The notes beneath the pieces were generated by a model that was given only the letters and a program-made list of their open reading frames with translations, made no database searches and was not told where the DNA came from. The translations under genes were made by a program, and so were the position numbers. From contig DATENU010000007.1 of assembly GCA_035274845.1 (NCBI GenBank), positions 62,001 to 126,000 on the forward strand: DNA of 64,000 nt, in the 5' to 3' direction. Source of the stretch: Chthoniobacterales bacterium (GTDB lineage: Bacteria > Verrucomicrobiota > Verrucomicrobiia > Chthoniobacterales > UBA10450). This document shows positions 40,139-50,100 of this stretch, in pieces; position 1 is the first letter of the stretch, and each line of letters starts with the position of its first letter.

Positions 40139-40813
40139 TTACTCGTTCCAAATCCTCGACAGACTCGAGGTAGGAACTTCCGGAATGGCGAGGCCAGCCG
40201 CGGCATAATGCGAGGTATCGTTGAAAAGCGTCAGCCGTGCGCTCACCACGTTTTTGAAGTCGACTATGTTTAGCGCCGCCGGATTTTGATCGAGATTATC
40301 GCGGTATCGGCGCGGGTCGAAGCCAAGCAGGGAACTGAGAAGCAGCCGGATCGTGGCCTTGTGGGAAACAACGAGCACATTCGATTCGGGATGATTCCGC
40401 ACAATATCCATCAGCACGGGCAGAGCGCGCGCCGTCACCGCCAGCCCACTCTCACCGCCGAGGGGCGCGAAAGTGTATGGATCTTTCTCCCAGGCGTCGG
40501 CTTCCTCCGGAAAAGCGTGCTCGACTTCTTTCCGAGTCATTTGCTCCCAACGGCCATGCGAAATTTCCCGGAGCCCGTCGCGTCGTTGCAATTCGAGCCC
40601 GTGCGGTTCGGCCAGGATTTGCGCGGTCTCAACGGTCCGCCCCAGCGGCGACGCGTAGATCGCGGCCATCTTTTCTTTTGCGAGACGAACCGCAAGTCGC
40701 CGCACCTGTTCCCGGCCTTCATCGGACAATTCCACGTCGGTAGCGCCGGCGAAACGGTCTTCCGCCGACAACACGGTGGCCCCGTGCCGGACCAGGAAAA
40801 TTCGGGTATGCAT
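40139..40813 (-). CDS. Histidine phosphatase family protein (phosphoglycerate mutase-like)
   Basis: 224 residues from ATG 40813, which has GGAGC 8 bases upstream; the longer frame to 40897 reads through the flank of the tRNA. Phosphohistidine motif FLVRHGATVLSAEDRFAG at the N-terminus, then DVELSDEGREQVRRLA, IYASPLGRTVETAQILAE, LREISHGRWEQM with the catalytic acid region, and VLVVSHKATIRLLLSSLLG with the second His. The substrate (phosphoglycerate, alpha-ribazole phosphate or other) cannot be set from sequence. The C-terminal tail with LFNDTSHY and a variable end is typical of the CobC/GpmB side of the family. Confidence 0.92.
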   Translation of the reverse strand: MHTRIFLVRHGATVLSAEDRFAGATDVELSDEGREQVRRLAVRLAKEKMAAIYASPLGRTVETAQILAEPHGLELQRRDGLREISHGRWEQMTRKEVEHAFPEEADAWEKDPYTFAPLGGESGLAVTARALPVLMDIVRNHPESNVLVVSHKATIRLLLSSLLGFDPRRYRDNLDQNPAALNIVDFKNVVSARLTLFNDTSHYAAAGLAIPEVPTSSLSRIWNE

Positions 40814-40870
40814 TATTCGCTCCTTCCGTCTCCGGTTTCCGCCTTCTTCCTTCTTCCTTCTTACTTTCGT

Positions 40871-40942
40871 TGTCCCCGGCGAGAATCGAACTCGCATTTA
40901 AGGTTTAGGAAACCTCCGTTCTATCCGTTGAACTACGGGGAC
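40871..40942 (-). tRNA. tRNA-Arg (anticodon CCU)
   Basis: Full cloverleaf on the minus strand. Acceptor GTCCCCG pairs with CGGGGAC, D-arm GTTC...GAAC, anticodon stem GAGGT/ACCTT with loop TTCCTAA (anticodon CCT, reads AGG), and T-arm GCGAG-TTCGATT-CTCGC. The discriminator is A (base 40871). CCA is not encoded. The phosphatase gene at 40139-40813 lies just downstream. Confidence 0.95.
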
Positions 40943-41042
40943 GATGGATTTGCGATTTTCGATTTGCGAATGCCGATTGTCCAGAGCCGATCCCCTTGCC
41001 ACCCGCCGGCGGCGATCTGTCTCGCCATCGTCGCCGAAAGTC

Positions 41043-41071
41043 TTGTCGATTAGCGTGGCGTAAAACATAAT
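41043..41071 (+). promoter_or_regulatory. Candidate promoter giving a leaderless mRNA
   Basis: TTGTCG (41043), 17-base spacer, CATAAT (41066-41071), and the GTG start six bases later. The same TTGTCG/CATAAT arrangement stands before the gene at 52510. With a start site 6-7 bases after the -10, translation would begin at or next to the 5' end. Confidence 0.5.
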
Positions 41072-41077
41072 CGATTT

Positions 41078-41572
41078 GTGCGCGCACTTTCCAGGATTGT
41101 CGTTCTTCTCACTTTGGTCGCTGTTTCAGCGGCGGCCGATAGCGCGCCGCAAGGTGGCGGCACAACCGCTCCACCTAACAACTCCGAGCTGTCCAATATG
41201 AGCACCCGGGGCTTTGTCCTGACCGACGATAACGTCATGATCGGCGGATTCGTTCTCGGAAGAGGGAGCAACACGACAGAGATCGTGGTTCGGGGGATTG
41301 GACCATCGCTGGCTGGCCTCGGCCTTGATCCAATCCTCGCCGATCCTGCTCTCGAACTCTACGACGGTAATGGGACGCTCCTGATCGCAAACGACGATTG
41401 GCAGGATAATCCCGCGCAAGCCTCGGAGCTTGTTTCGGTCGGCCTTGCGCCCCAGAATGCCAAGGAATCCGCCGTGTTGATGTCGCTTCCCCCGGGCGCC
41501 TTCACCGCTATCCTCGGCGGAAGGAACGGCGGGACCGGGATCGGGCTGGTCGAGCTCTACAACGTTCATTAG
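41078..41572 (+). CDS. Secreted protein with a single GGF/GIGPSL C-terminal-type domain
   Basis: 164 residues from a GTG. Signal peptide RIVVLLTLVAVSAAADSA, a short Gly/Pro linker, then one copy of the domain that ends all the giant proteins downstream: STRGFVLTDDNVMIGGFVLG, VVRGIGPSLAGLGLDPIL, DPALELYDGNGTLLIANDDW, GLAPQNAKES, PPGAFTAILGG and GIGLVELYNVH. It matches the second, terminal copy type (SELSNMSTRGF). I know no named function. It may be a stand-alone anchor or competitor for the same surface partner, or a relic of a larger gene; the complete signal peptide argues for a working gene. Confidence 0.85.
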   Translation: MRALSRIVVLLTLVAVSAAADSAPQGGGTTAPPNNSELSNMSTRGFVLTDDNVMIGGFVLGRGSNTTEIVVRGIGPSLAGLGLDPILADPALELYDGNGTLLIANDDWQDNPAQASELVSVGLAPQNAKESAVLMSLPPGAFTAILGGRNGGTGIGLVELYNVH

Positions 41573-41586
41573 CCCCGAAGCTATTG

Positions 41587-41668
41587 AACCGCGGATGACG
41601 CGGATAACACGGATGAAAAGAATCCGAACTGTCCATCCTATCCGTGAAAATCCGTGTTGTCCGCGGTT
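41587..41668. repeat. CCGCGGAT-family inverted repeat (solo copy)
   Basis: AACCGCGGATGACGCGGAT and TCCGTGTTGTCCGCGGTT, inverted arms around about 40 bases. It starts 14 bases after the small secreted gene. Confidence 0.87.
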
Positions 41669-41689
41669 GAAGTCTGCTCGTCGAGCACT

Positions 41690-41808
41690 GCATATTCCAC
41701 GTAAATTTTGTGTCTTGTCTCGGGTCTAGCAGTCGGACACAATCAGGCATTCACCCCTTCGCCCTTGGTCTGAATCGGCAGGCCGGATTTTACCTGGTTT
41801 CGGTCACA
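41690..41808 (+). promoter_or_regulatory. Leader region shared with the next paralogue
   Basis: CATATTCCACGTAAATTTTG and the block GGCATTCACCCCTTCGCCCT are nearly identical to CACATTCCACGCAAATTTTA and GGCATTCACCCCTTTGCCCT before the gene at 47147. Conservation spans non-coding and early coding bases, so the region probably carries the promoter, translation start and signal peptide. Confidence 0.6.
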
Positions 41809-44800
41809 ATGCTGCTGGCCGCCAGTGTGGCATCCGTGCGCGGGCAATCCGCCCTCGACGGCTTCGACCCGAACGCGAACGGAACAGTTCGCGTTATCGT
41901 CGTCCAGCCGAACGGCAAAATTCTTATCGGCGGCGACTTTACCAATGTCCTCGGCTTACAGCGTAACCACATCGCACGCCTCAACCACGACGGGACTGTT
42001 GATGCCGACTTTGACCCCAATGCGAATGGCAACGTTTTGTCGATCGCGGTGCAGGCAGATGGCAAGATCCTGGTCGGAGGCTCGTTCAGCGGGGCGAGCA
42101 GTATTGGCGGACAGGCGCGTAATCACATTGCCAGGCTCGATGCCGTGACCGGACTGGCAGATTCGTTCGACCCGAACGCAAACGGTGATGTCAAAGCCAT
42201 CACCCTTCAGAGCGACGGCAAAATCCTCGCCGGCGGCCTTTTCACCAGTATCGGCGGGCAGGTGCGTAACCGCATCGCCCGGTTGGACGGCGCCACTGGA
42301 CTGGCCGATTCCTTCGATCCCAACGCGAACGGCGATGTTAATGCAATCACGCTTCAAGCCGACGGCAAGATCCTGGTAGGCGGTGCATTCGCCGGAGCTA
42401 ATAGCATCGGCGGGCAATCACGGAACCGCATCGCACGACTCGATGCTGGGACCGGCCTGGCTGACTCACTCGATCCTGGCGCGAATGGGTCGGTTAACTC
42501 CATCGCCCTCCAAGCTGACGGCAGGATCCTGGCAGGCGGCTCGTTCACTGACATTGGCCAACAATCGCGCAATCGCATCGCCCGGCTCGATCCCAACACC
42601 GGCCAGGCTGACTCATTCGATCCAAACGCCAATAACGAAGTCCATTCCATCGCGGTGCAGTTGGACGGCAAAATCCTGGTAGGTGGGGTTTTCAATGGAG
42701 CGGGCAGCATCGGCGGTCAATCCCGAAACCGAATCGCCCGACTCGATCCGGCGACCGGCCTCGCTGATTCGTTAGACTCAAATGCGAACAACATCGTTTA
42801 TGCGATCGCGACGCAGGCGGATGGCAAGATTCTAATCGGGGGCGTTTTCCAAAACATCAGCCCAAACGGCGCCCCGCTGGTGACTCGCAATCGTATTGCC
42901 CGGCTGGAAACCGACGGCAAACTCGACCAAACATTTACCGTCATCTTGCAGCGCCCCAGCAACTTCAACATCACCACTGTAAGCGCCATGGCCGTTCAAC
43001 CGGACGGCAAAATTGTCATTGGCGGCTATTTCGAACTGGTGGCGGGAGTCCCGCGTGCAGACGTAGCCCGTCTAAATGTGGATGGCTCACTGGATACCGC
43101 GTTTAACCCCAGTTCCAATGAATACCTCCGTTGCATCGCGGTCCAGCCAGACGGGAAGATCCTCGTGGGTGGCCTTTTTACCAGTATCGGTGGACAAACG
43201 CGCTTCGGATTGGCCAGGCTAGATCCAATAACGGGCATGGCCGATTCCTTTAATCCAGCCGTGCAAAATACCAGCATTAACTCCCTGGCAACGCAGGCGG
43301 ACGGCAAGATTTTGGTAGCCGGCATTTTCACTAGCATCGGTGGGCAATCGCGCAGGGGTATCGCGAGGCTCGATCCTTCCACCGGCCTGGCCGATTCGTT
43401 CAACCCAAGCCCGAATAATTCTATAGATGGAGTTTTCGTGCAGGCGGATGGCAAAATTCTGGTAGCTGGCGCTTTCACCAGCATCGGCGGCCAGGCCAGG
43501 GTCGGGATGGCCAGGCTCGATCCGGTAACGGGAATGGCCGATTCGCTCAACCCGGCCCCGGACGCTGGCATTAGCACCATCCTGAAAGTCGACGACAAAA
43601 TTCTAGTAGGCGGTTCCTTCAGCACCATCGCCGGCCAAGCTCACCATTGGATTGCCCGCCTCAATGCCACCACCGGGATGGCCGATTCCTGGGATCCTCA
43701 CGCGAATGGCGGGGTCAGTTCCATCGGAAGAGGACCGGATGGAAAGATTTTGGTAGGAGGGGGGTTCCGAAACCGTTACAGCGTCGGGGGCGCGCAGAGC
43801 AGCATCGGAGGGCAGCCGCGCGACGGCTTCGCGCGGCTAGATCCCAGCAATGGATTGGCGGATTCCTTTAATCTCAACCTCTTCAACACGATAACCAATT
43901 CTGGTGCCGGCACCAATTTTGTCGTCCTGCCGGATGGCAAGATCTTGTTGAATGGCGGTTTTGACACGGTAAACGGGCAGTCGCGGGGGGGCCTCGCTCG
44001 GGTTACGAACGATGTGCCGGCCCTGCAAAGTCTCAACGTCACTTCAACCACCATTACTTGGGAACGCGGTGGCTCAAGTGCGCAGCTGGCCCACGCGAGT
44101 TTTGACTATTCGACGGACAATCTCAGTTACTCTCCACTCGGGGAGGGCACGCCGGTCGGCAATAGCTGGACTCTGACCAATTTAGATTTGCCCATAAACC
44201 AAAACTTTTATGTCCGGGCTCGTGGCTATTACGGCTGCGGTATCAACCAGAGTATTACGGAGTCAGTGCGGAATGTGTTTCTGACGCCGGCTGGAACTCC
44301 AACTCCAACTCCGTCTGCTACGCCCACCGCTACCGCTACACCCACAACAACGGCAACCACGACGCCGACAGCGACAGCAACGCCTACACCAAGCACACCT
44401 ACCCCCAGCCCAACCCCGACTGTTTCGCCCACGGCAACTCCTGCGTGTCCATCGGCGATCACTCATTCAACGAGCCAGGAAATTACTCCCGGTAACTCCG
44501 TCTCCTGCAACAACGGCGTCTGGCAGGCCGCCAATAGCTACTGGCGCGCATTTAACATGGCCGCTTTCACAGCTCTGGCGCAATACGATATCACATCGGT
44601 TTCTTTTGGCGTGGAATCGGTAAACCAGACTCAGCCGGTGACGATACGCTTATACACTCAAATTGGCTTCTTCCCCGGCGGGGTCCGAACCCAGCTTGCG
44701 ACAACGACCGTTAACCTGACTAGCGACCAATCGGGGACCATCGTCACGGTACCGTTAGTGGCGACGGTACCCGCCAGTACGCCCGAGCTGGTGATGGAAG

Positions 44801-46794
44801 TCTCTGTGCCCAGTGGGCAGGCTAATGGCCGCCTGTTTTTCGTCGGCTCAAACGCGAGCGCGGAAACGGGGCCGAGCTACCTCAGCTCGACCACCTGCGG
44901 GTGGTCGGAACCTCAAAATCTCACCACCGCCGGATTCACCAACGTCCATTTCGTATTCAACGTTAACGGCACTTGCAGTGGTCCGCCACCACCTACGCCA
45001 ACTCCAACCCCCACTCCATTTGGCAAGATTGTTTTTTCCAGCAACACCCAAACATTCGAAAGCACCTATGAGATCTATGTCATGGACTCCAACGGCGCGA
45101 ATCGAACCCGCCTTACCCTCTCCGGCCTCAACGATCGAGCAAACAAATATAACCCAAAATGGTCGCCGGACCGGACAAAGATCGCATTTAGTTTCTATCC
45201 CGTGCCGCAGTTCCCAGGTAACCAGACAGCCAGCATTATTGTGATAATGGGTGCGGCCGGTGGGGGTGGCAGCTCCCTGGGCAACGGCATAGACGATTTT
45301 TCCAATCCGGCCTGGTCCCCTGACGGCCAGAGAATCGCCTTTAGCCGCTACCGCTCGGGGGTCCAAGATCTCTGCATTATCGATGTTAACGGTTCGAATT
45401 TAACCCACCTGACGGACAACGCTTGGAGTCCGGCGTGGTCGCCTGACGGCACCAGGATCGCGTTTGTCACCTCTCGGGATGGCAACGCCGAAATCTACGT
45501 AATGGATGCAAATGGCGCCAATCCGACCAGAATAACGAATAACCCGGCCTTTGATGAAGACCCGGCCTGGTCACCGGACGGCACGAAGATCGCGTTTACT
45601 AGCCTCCGCGACGGTAACGACGAAATCTACGTCATGGATGCAAATGGCGCTAATCCGACCAGAATAACGAACAATTCAGCATATGATGACGAGCCTACCT
45701 GGTCGCCAGACGGCAGCCAGATCGGCTTTTATAGTTCCCGTGACGGTGGTGGCGAAATATACGTCATGAACGCGGACGGCTCCAATCCGAGCCGGCTGAC
45801 GATCAACACTGTTCCTGACATTGACCCAGACTGGCAGCGGTTCTCGCCCATCCCATCTCCAACACCAACCCCTCCTTTTACTCCCAGTCCGACACCCAGT
45901 TCTCCTACTCCCACGCCAACGCCCACGGCGCCTCCAGACGCAAGTCAAACTCCCACCCCGACGCCTACAGCCACTCCGGATCTTTCTCCAACCCCTTCTC
46001 CATCCCAGGCAAAGCCGCTCAACATTTCCACCCGTCTTCGCGTTCAGACCGGTAACAACGTCGGAATCGGCGGCTTTATCATCAACGGTAACGCCCCCAA
46101 AACTGTGGCCGTCCGCGGTCTCGGACCCTCCCTTAACGCTTTTGGAATAAGCGACGCCCTCGCTGACCCGACCTTGGAACTCCGCGACAGCTCAGGCCTC
46201 TTGCTCAAGCCCAATGACAATTGGCAGGACGACTCCGCCGACGCAGCCCAACTCATCTCCCACGGTCTCGCGCTTCAGGATCCGAAAGAGTCAGGACTCA
46301 TGGCGACCCTCCAGCCCAACGCTTCTTACACCGCGATCCTGGCCGGAAAAAACCAGACTGAAGGTGTAGGTCTCATCGAAATCTACGACGTTGACCGGGC
46401 AGCGAACTCGGAGCTGGCCAACATCAGCACGCGCGGTTTTGTCCAGGCCGCTAACCATGTCATGATCGGTGGCTTCATTCTTGGAGGGACCTCTAACACT
46501 AACATGGTGGCGCGGGGCATCGGGCCGTCGCTCACTCAATTCGGTCTCAGCCCCGTGCTGCTCGATCCCACTCTCGAATTGCGTGACAGCAATGGCGCCA
46601 CTTTGGTTTCCAATGACAACTGGCAGGACGATTCCGGCTCGGCGGCGCAGCTCATTGCGTTGGGCCTCGCTCCACAGAACTCGCAAGAATCAGCGCTCGT
46701 CCTTTCGCTTCCGCCGGGAGCATTCACTGCCATCCTCGCAGGGAAAAATGGCGGCACTGGCATCGGTCTCGTTGAGCTGTATAACGTTCGCTAG
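41710..46794 (+). CDS. Giant secreted protein: delta-60 propellers, TolB-like propeller, two GGF domains
   Basis: 1694 residues as an open frame from GTG 41710; the conserved part begins near LVSVTMLLAASVASVRGQSA, a signal-like segment. Residues 50-770: many delta-60 (DUF5122) repeats of type VQPDGKILVGGxFT...IARLD, forming propellers. 775-855: a β-sandwich (ITWERGGSSAQ...VRARGYYG). 860-915: Pro/Thr linker. 916-1095: a β-rich jelly-roll-like domain I cannot name. 1106-1377: TolB/PD40 repeats (AWSPDGTKIAFTSLRDGND). Another Pro/Thr linker leads to two tandem GGF domains from about 1438 and 1566. Probably cell-surface or exported; ligand unknown. Internal DNA repeats follow the protein repeats. 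Confidence 0.88.
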   Translation: MSCLGSSSRTQSGIHPFALGLNRQAGFYLVSVTMLLAASVASVRGQSALDGFDPNANGTVRVIVVQPNGKILIGGDFTNVLGLQRNHIARLNHDGTVDADFDPNANGNVLSIAVQADGKILVGGSFSGASSIGGQARNHIARLDAVTGLADSFDPNANGDVKAITLQSDGKILAGGLFTSIGGQVRNRIARLDGATGLADSFDPNANGDVNAITLQADGKILVGGAFAGANSIGGQSRNRIARLDAGTGLADSLDPGANGSVNSIALQADGRILAGGSFTDIGQQSRNRIARLDPNTGQADSFDPNANNEVHSIAVQLDGKILVGGVFNGAGSIGGQSRNRIARLDPATGLADSLDSNANNIVYAIATQADGKILIGGVFQNISPNGAPLVTRNRIARLETDGKLDQTFTVILQRPSNFNITTVSAMAVQPDGKIVIGGYFELVAGVPRADVARLNVDGSLDTAFNPSSNEYLRCIAVQPDGKILVGGLFTSIGGQTRFGLARLDPITGMADSFNPAVQNTSINSLATQADGKILVAGIFTSIGGQSRRGIARLDPSTGLADSFNPSPNNSIDGVFVQADGKILVAGAFTSIGGQARVGMARLDPVTGMADSLNPAPDAGISTILKVDDKILVGGSFSTIAGQAHHWIARLNATTGMADSWDPHANGGVSSIGRGPDGKILVGGGFRNRYSVGGAQSSIGGQPRDGFARLDPSNGLADSFNLNLFNTITNSGAGTNFVVLPDGKILLNGGFDTVNGQSRGGLARVTNDVPALQSLNVTSTTITWERGGSSAQLAHASFDYSTDNLSYSPLGEGTPVGNSWTLTNLDLPINQNFYVRARGYYGCGINQSITESVRNVFLTPAGTPTPTPSATPTATATPTTTATTTPTATATPTPSTPTPSPTPTVSPTATPACPSAITHSTSQEITPGNSVSCNNGVWQAANSYWRAFNMAAFTALAQYDITSVSFGVESVNQTQPVTIRLYTQIGFFPGGVRTQLATTTVNLTSDQSGTIVTVPLVATVPASTPELVMEVSVPSGQANGRLFFVGSNASAETGPSYLSSTTCGWSEPQNLTTAGFTNVHFVFNVNGTCSGPPPPTPTPTPTPFGKIVFSSNTQTFESTYEIYVMDSNGANRTRLTLSGLNDRANKYNPKWSPDRTKIAFSFYPVPQFPGNQTASIIVIMGAAGGGGSSLGNGIDDFSNPAWSPDGQRIAFSRYRSGVQDLCIIDVNGSNLTHLTDNAWSPAWSPDGTRIAFVTSRDGNAEIYVMDANGANPTRITNNPAFDEDPAWSPDGTKIAFTSLRDGNDEIYVMDANGANPTRITNNSAYDDEPTWSPDGSQIGFYSSRDGGGEIYVMNADGSNPSRLTINTVPDIDPDWQRFSPIPSPTPTPPFTPSPTPSSPTPTPTPTAPPDASQTPTPTPTATPDLSPTPSPSQAKPLNISTRLRVQTGNNVGIGGFIINGNAPKTVAVRGLGPSLNAFGISDALADPTLELRDSSGLLLKPNDNWQDDSADAAQLISHGLALQDPKESGLMATLQPNASYTAILAGKNQTEGVGLIEIYDVDRAANSELANISTRGFVQAANHVMIGGFILGGTSNTNMVARGIGPSLTQFGLSPVLLDPTLELRDSNGATLVSNDNWQDDSGSAAQLIALGLAPQNSQESALVLSLPPGAFTAILAGKNGGTGIGLVELYNVR
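46021..46791 (+). other. Tandem GGF/GIGPSL domain pair (protein domain region)
   Basis: Copy 1 from NISTRLRVQTGNNVGIGGF to VGLIEIYDV, copy 2 from ANISTRGFVQAANHVMIGGF to GLVELYNVR at the extreme C-terminus. Each copy has GxGPSL, DPTLELRDS, a ND(N/D)WQDD motif, an ES...P...(Y/F)TAIL block and the GxGLxE(I/L)Y end. Confidence 0.9.
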
Positions 46795-47146
46795 CCACGA
46801 AGGGTTTGGGGAAACGGCTCCGTCGACGCGCTCGGAGCGGACGAAAGAAGGCGCCTTATCGGCAATTTCCCTCGAAATGGAGTGGTGGAGTAATGGGAAA
46901 GAAGGGAAATCCAAACGTCGCCGCAAAATTTGGCTTCCGCTTGCCGTTCGTGAAATTAGTGTCGCCCGTCACACCATAGCCTCGGCGGAGGAGGATCCCG
47001 GTTGAATTCGGCTCTTGGGAACCGACCGCACATTCCACGCAAATTTTAGGTCTTGTATGGCGTCCACCACTTAGAGATAATCCGGCATTCACCCCTTTGC
47101 CCTTGATCTGAATCTGAAAGCCGGACTTCTCCTGACTTCGGCCGCG
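46795..47146. other. Gene-free stretch with the conserved leader of the next gene
   Basis: 352 bases without a supported gene. The first half has a GGAGTGGTGGAGTAATGGGA tract (46877-46896). From 47029 the leader CACATTCCACGCAAATTTTA matches 41690-41709, then TAA at 47078-47080 closes the frame ahead of the conserved ATTCACCCCTTTGCCCTTG block. The only standard in-frame start is ATG 47147. Confidence 0.6.
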
Positions 47147-50100
47147 ATGCTGCTGGCCGCGAGTGTGGCAATGGTTCGTGGACAATCCGCTCTCGACGGT
47201 TTCGATCCGAACGCCAACAGCGGAGTTCACGTGATCATTGAACAACCGGATGGCAAGACTCTGATTTCCGGAGATTTTACAACGCTTTCCCCCAACGGCG
47301 GCATACCGGTTACGCGCAACCGGATCGCCCGGCTCAACCCAGATGGCACCCTCGACACCGCGTTCGACCCGAATGCGAACGACTCTGTCAATGCGATGTT
47401 CCTCCAACCCGACGGCAAAATTCTGATCGGCGGCTACTTTACGCAAGTTGGCGGTCAGCAGCGCAATGGGGTTGCCCGGCTAAACCCGGATGGCAGCCTC
47501 GACCCGGTTTTCAACCCTAACGCGAGGGGCGCCGTCTTTACGTTTGCCGTCCAGGCGGACGGAAAGATTTTGGTGGGGGGTAGTTTCGCCGGAGCGAATA
47601 GTATTGGCGGACAGACTCGCAATCGCATCGCCAGACTCGACCCCGTGACCGGATTGGCCGATTCTTTCGACCCGAATGCGAACCAGGAAGTCGATGTGAT
47701 CGCAGTCCAGGCAGATGGAAAGATTTTAGTCGGCGGTCATTTTTCCATGGTCTTTGGGGCCAACAGCATTGGGGGACAGACCCGCAACTATCTTGCCCGG
47801 CTCGACCCCACGACCGGCTTGGCGGATTCGTTCAACCCGAATCCGAGCTCCGATATTTGGGCGCTTGTCGTGCAGCCGGATGGCAAGATTTTGGTGGGCG
47901 GTCAGTTCTTCGGCCTTGGGAGCATACCGCGCGGCCATCTGGTCCGGCTCGATCCCACCACCGGCTTGCCGGATAATTTTGACCCGCACCCAAACGGGAA
48001 CGTTCACTCAATTTTACTCGCGGCGGATGGCACCGTGATAGCGACCGGCGCTTTTACAAGCATAGGCGGGCAAACGCGCGGAAGAGTCGCCCGGCTCAAT
48101 GCCTCTACCGGCCTGGTTGCTGATTCATTCGACCCAAACATCCCTGCGCTGGTGAATTCCGCCGCGGAGCAGGCGGACGGGAAGGTTTTGGTCGGTGGTT
48201 TATTCTCGAGCGTTGGTGGCCTGCCACGAAACTCCATTGCGAGGCTGGAGAGGGATGGCCGGCCGGATCGGACCCTGAAGCTCAGTATTGCGGGCACCGA
48301 CGTTAGCGCTACCGCTGTGCAACGGGATGGGAAAATCGTTATTGGTGGCAGTTTTGCGACCATTCTGGGAATGGCGCGGAACAATGTTGCCCGTCTTAAT
48401 TCCGACGGGACACTCGATCCGACGTTCAATCCCAATGCCGATGGGAATGTCCTTTCCCTCGCCGTCCAGGCCGATGGCAAGGTCCTGGTTGGCGGCACTT
48501 TTGCCAACATCGGCGGCCAAACCCGGAGCCGCTTTGCCCGTCTCGATCCCGCTACTGGCCAGGCGGATTCATTCGACGCGAACGCGAACGATTCTGTCCA
48601 GGCAATTGTCGTTCAAGCCGACGGAGGAATTCTGGCCGGCGGCGCCTTCACCGGCATCGGGGGAACGCTGCGCAACCATATCGCCCGGCTTGATCCCGTC
48701 ACGGGCCTCGCCGATTCGTTCGATCCGAATGCAAACGATACCGTTTTTTCCATCGCGGTGCAGCCCGATGGCAAGGTTTTAGCAGGAGGCGCCTTCCATG
48801 GCGCCAACAGCATCGGCGGGGCAATGCGCAACCATATCGCCCGGCTGGATCCCGTCACGGGTCTCGCTGATTCATTCGATCCAAACGCAAGCGATGATGT
48901 TTTTTCCCTGGCGCTCCAACCCGGTGGCAAAATCCTGATCGGAGGAGCTTTCACGAATATCGGCGGCCAGACGCGCAACTACCTGGCCCGGCTCGAAGCG
49001 AGCAGTGGCCTGGCTGATTCGTTCAACCCAAACGCAAACGACGTCATCCAGTCGATCGCGCTCCAGGCGGATGGCAAGGTATTCGCAAGCGGCAGTTTCA
49101 CGAGCATTGGCGGGCAGATGCGCAATCACATCGCGCGGCTCGAGGGCTCTTTTGGGCTGGCGGATTCGTTTGACCCGAACGCAAACGACGTGGTCCACTC
49201 GCTCGCCCTTCTGGGCGACGGCAAGCTGTTGGCTACTGGCCAGTTCAATATGATCGGCGGACAGGACCGAGATGGTTTTGCTCGCCTAACGAACAGCACC
49301 GCGGCGCTTCAGGAAATTTCCGTAACCCGAACCACCATCAGCTGGACGCAGACCGGATCCAGCCCGCAATTCACCCGCGTTACCTTCGAGTCCTCAACCG
49401 ACGGGACGAACTATACTTTCCTGGGCAATGGAACAGAGGCAGGGAACAACTGGATCCTGACAGGGTTGAATCTCTCCGGCGGCCAAACTTTATCTATCCG
49501 GGCTCGGGGTTATTACCGGAGCGGCCGTGACAACGGCTCGCAAAGCACCATGGAATTTGTGCGGAGAGGGCCAGTCGAAGAACCGACGCCCACCCCAACA
49601 CCGACGGCAACGCCGATCCCGACACCTCCGCCGACGCCTACCGCTACGCTTCCGCCAACACCGAGTCCTACGGTCACTCCTACGCCTACCGCAGGGCCAC
49701 CACTCACCCCCACCCCCACCCCTGTGAATGGGTGCACCCAGATAGTTTACCGGGAATACTTTGACAACGTCGCGCCTCCCGCCTTGCCTCCTGGTTGGAG
49801 CACTTCTTCCACTGCCGGCCCGGCTAGCTGCGAGCCAGCAGGGACCTGTGCCGCCGCTACAGACTGGGTTACTACCGGTATCGGGTTCGACTCGTACCCC
49901 AATGCCGCTTTCCATGACGAGCTGGGCTGCGTCACGGATTCAATGCTCGTTTCCCCTCCGCTTAGTGGCGCCCATCAACTGACTTTCAGACACAGCTACG
50001 ATCTGGAAGGTGGGTTTGACGGCGCTGTCCTCGAAATTTCGATAAATGGTGGCCCGTTCGTCGATGCCTTCCAAGCCTGCGGGGGTTGTGGCTACAATGG

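Noticed and set aside
44229..44466. Minus-strand frames rich in GVGVGVG
   Set aside because: They are the reverse reading of the Pro/Thr linker codons; the same artefact recurs at 49513, 51385 and 53541.
47147..49300. DNA-level tandem repeats in the giant genes considered as separate repeat elements
   Set aside because: The periodicity follows delta-60 protein blades with varied codons, so it is coding repetition.
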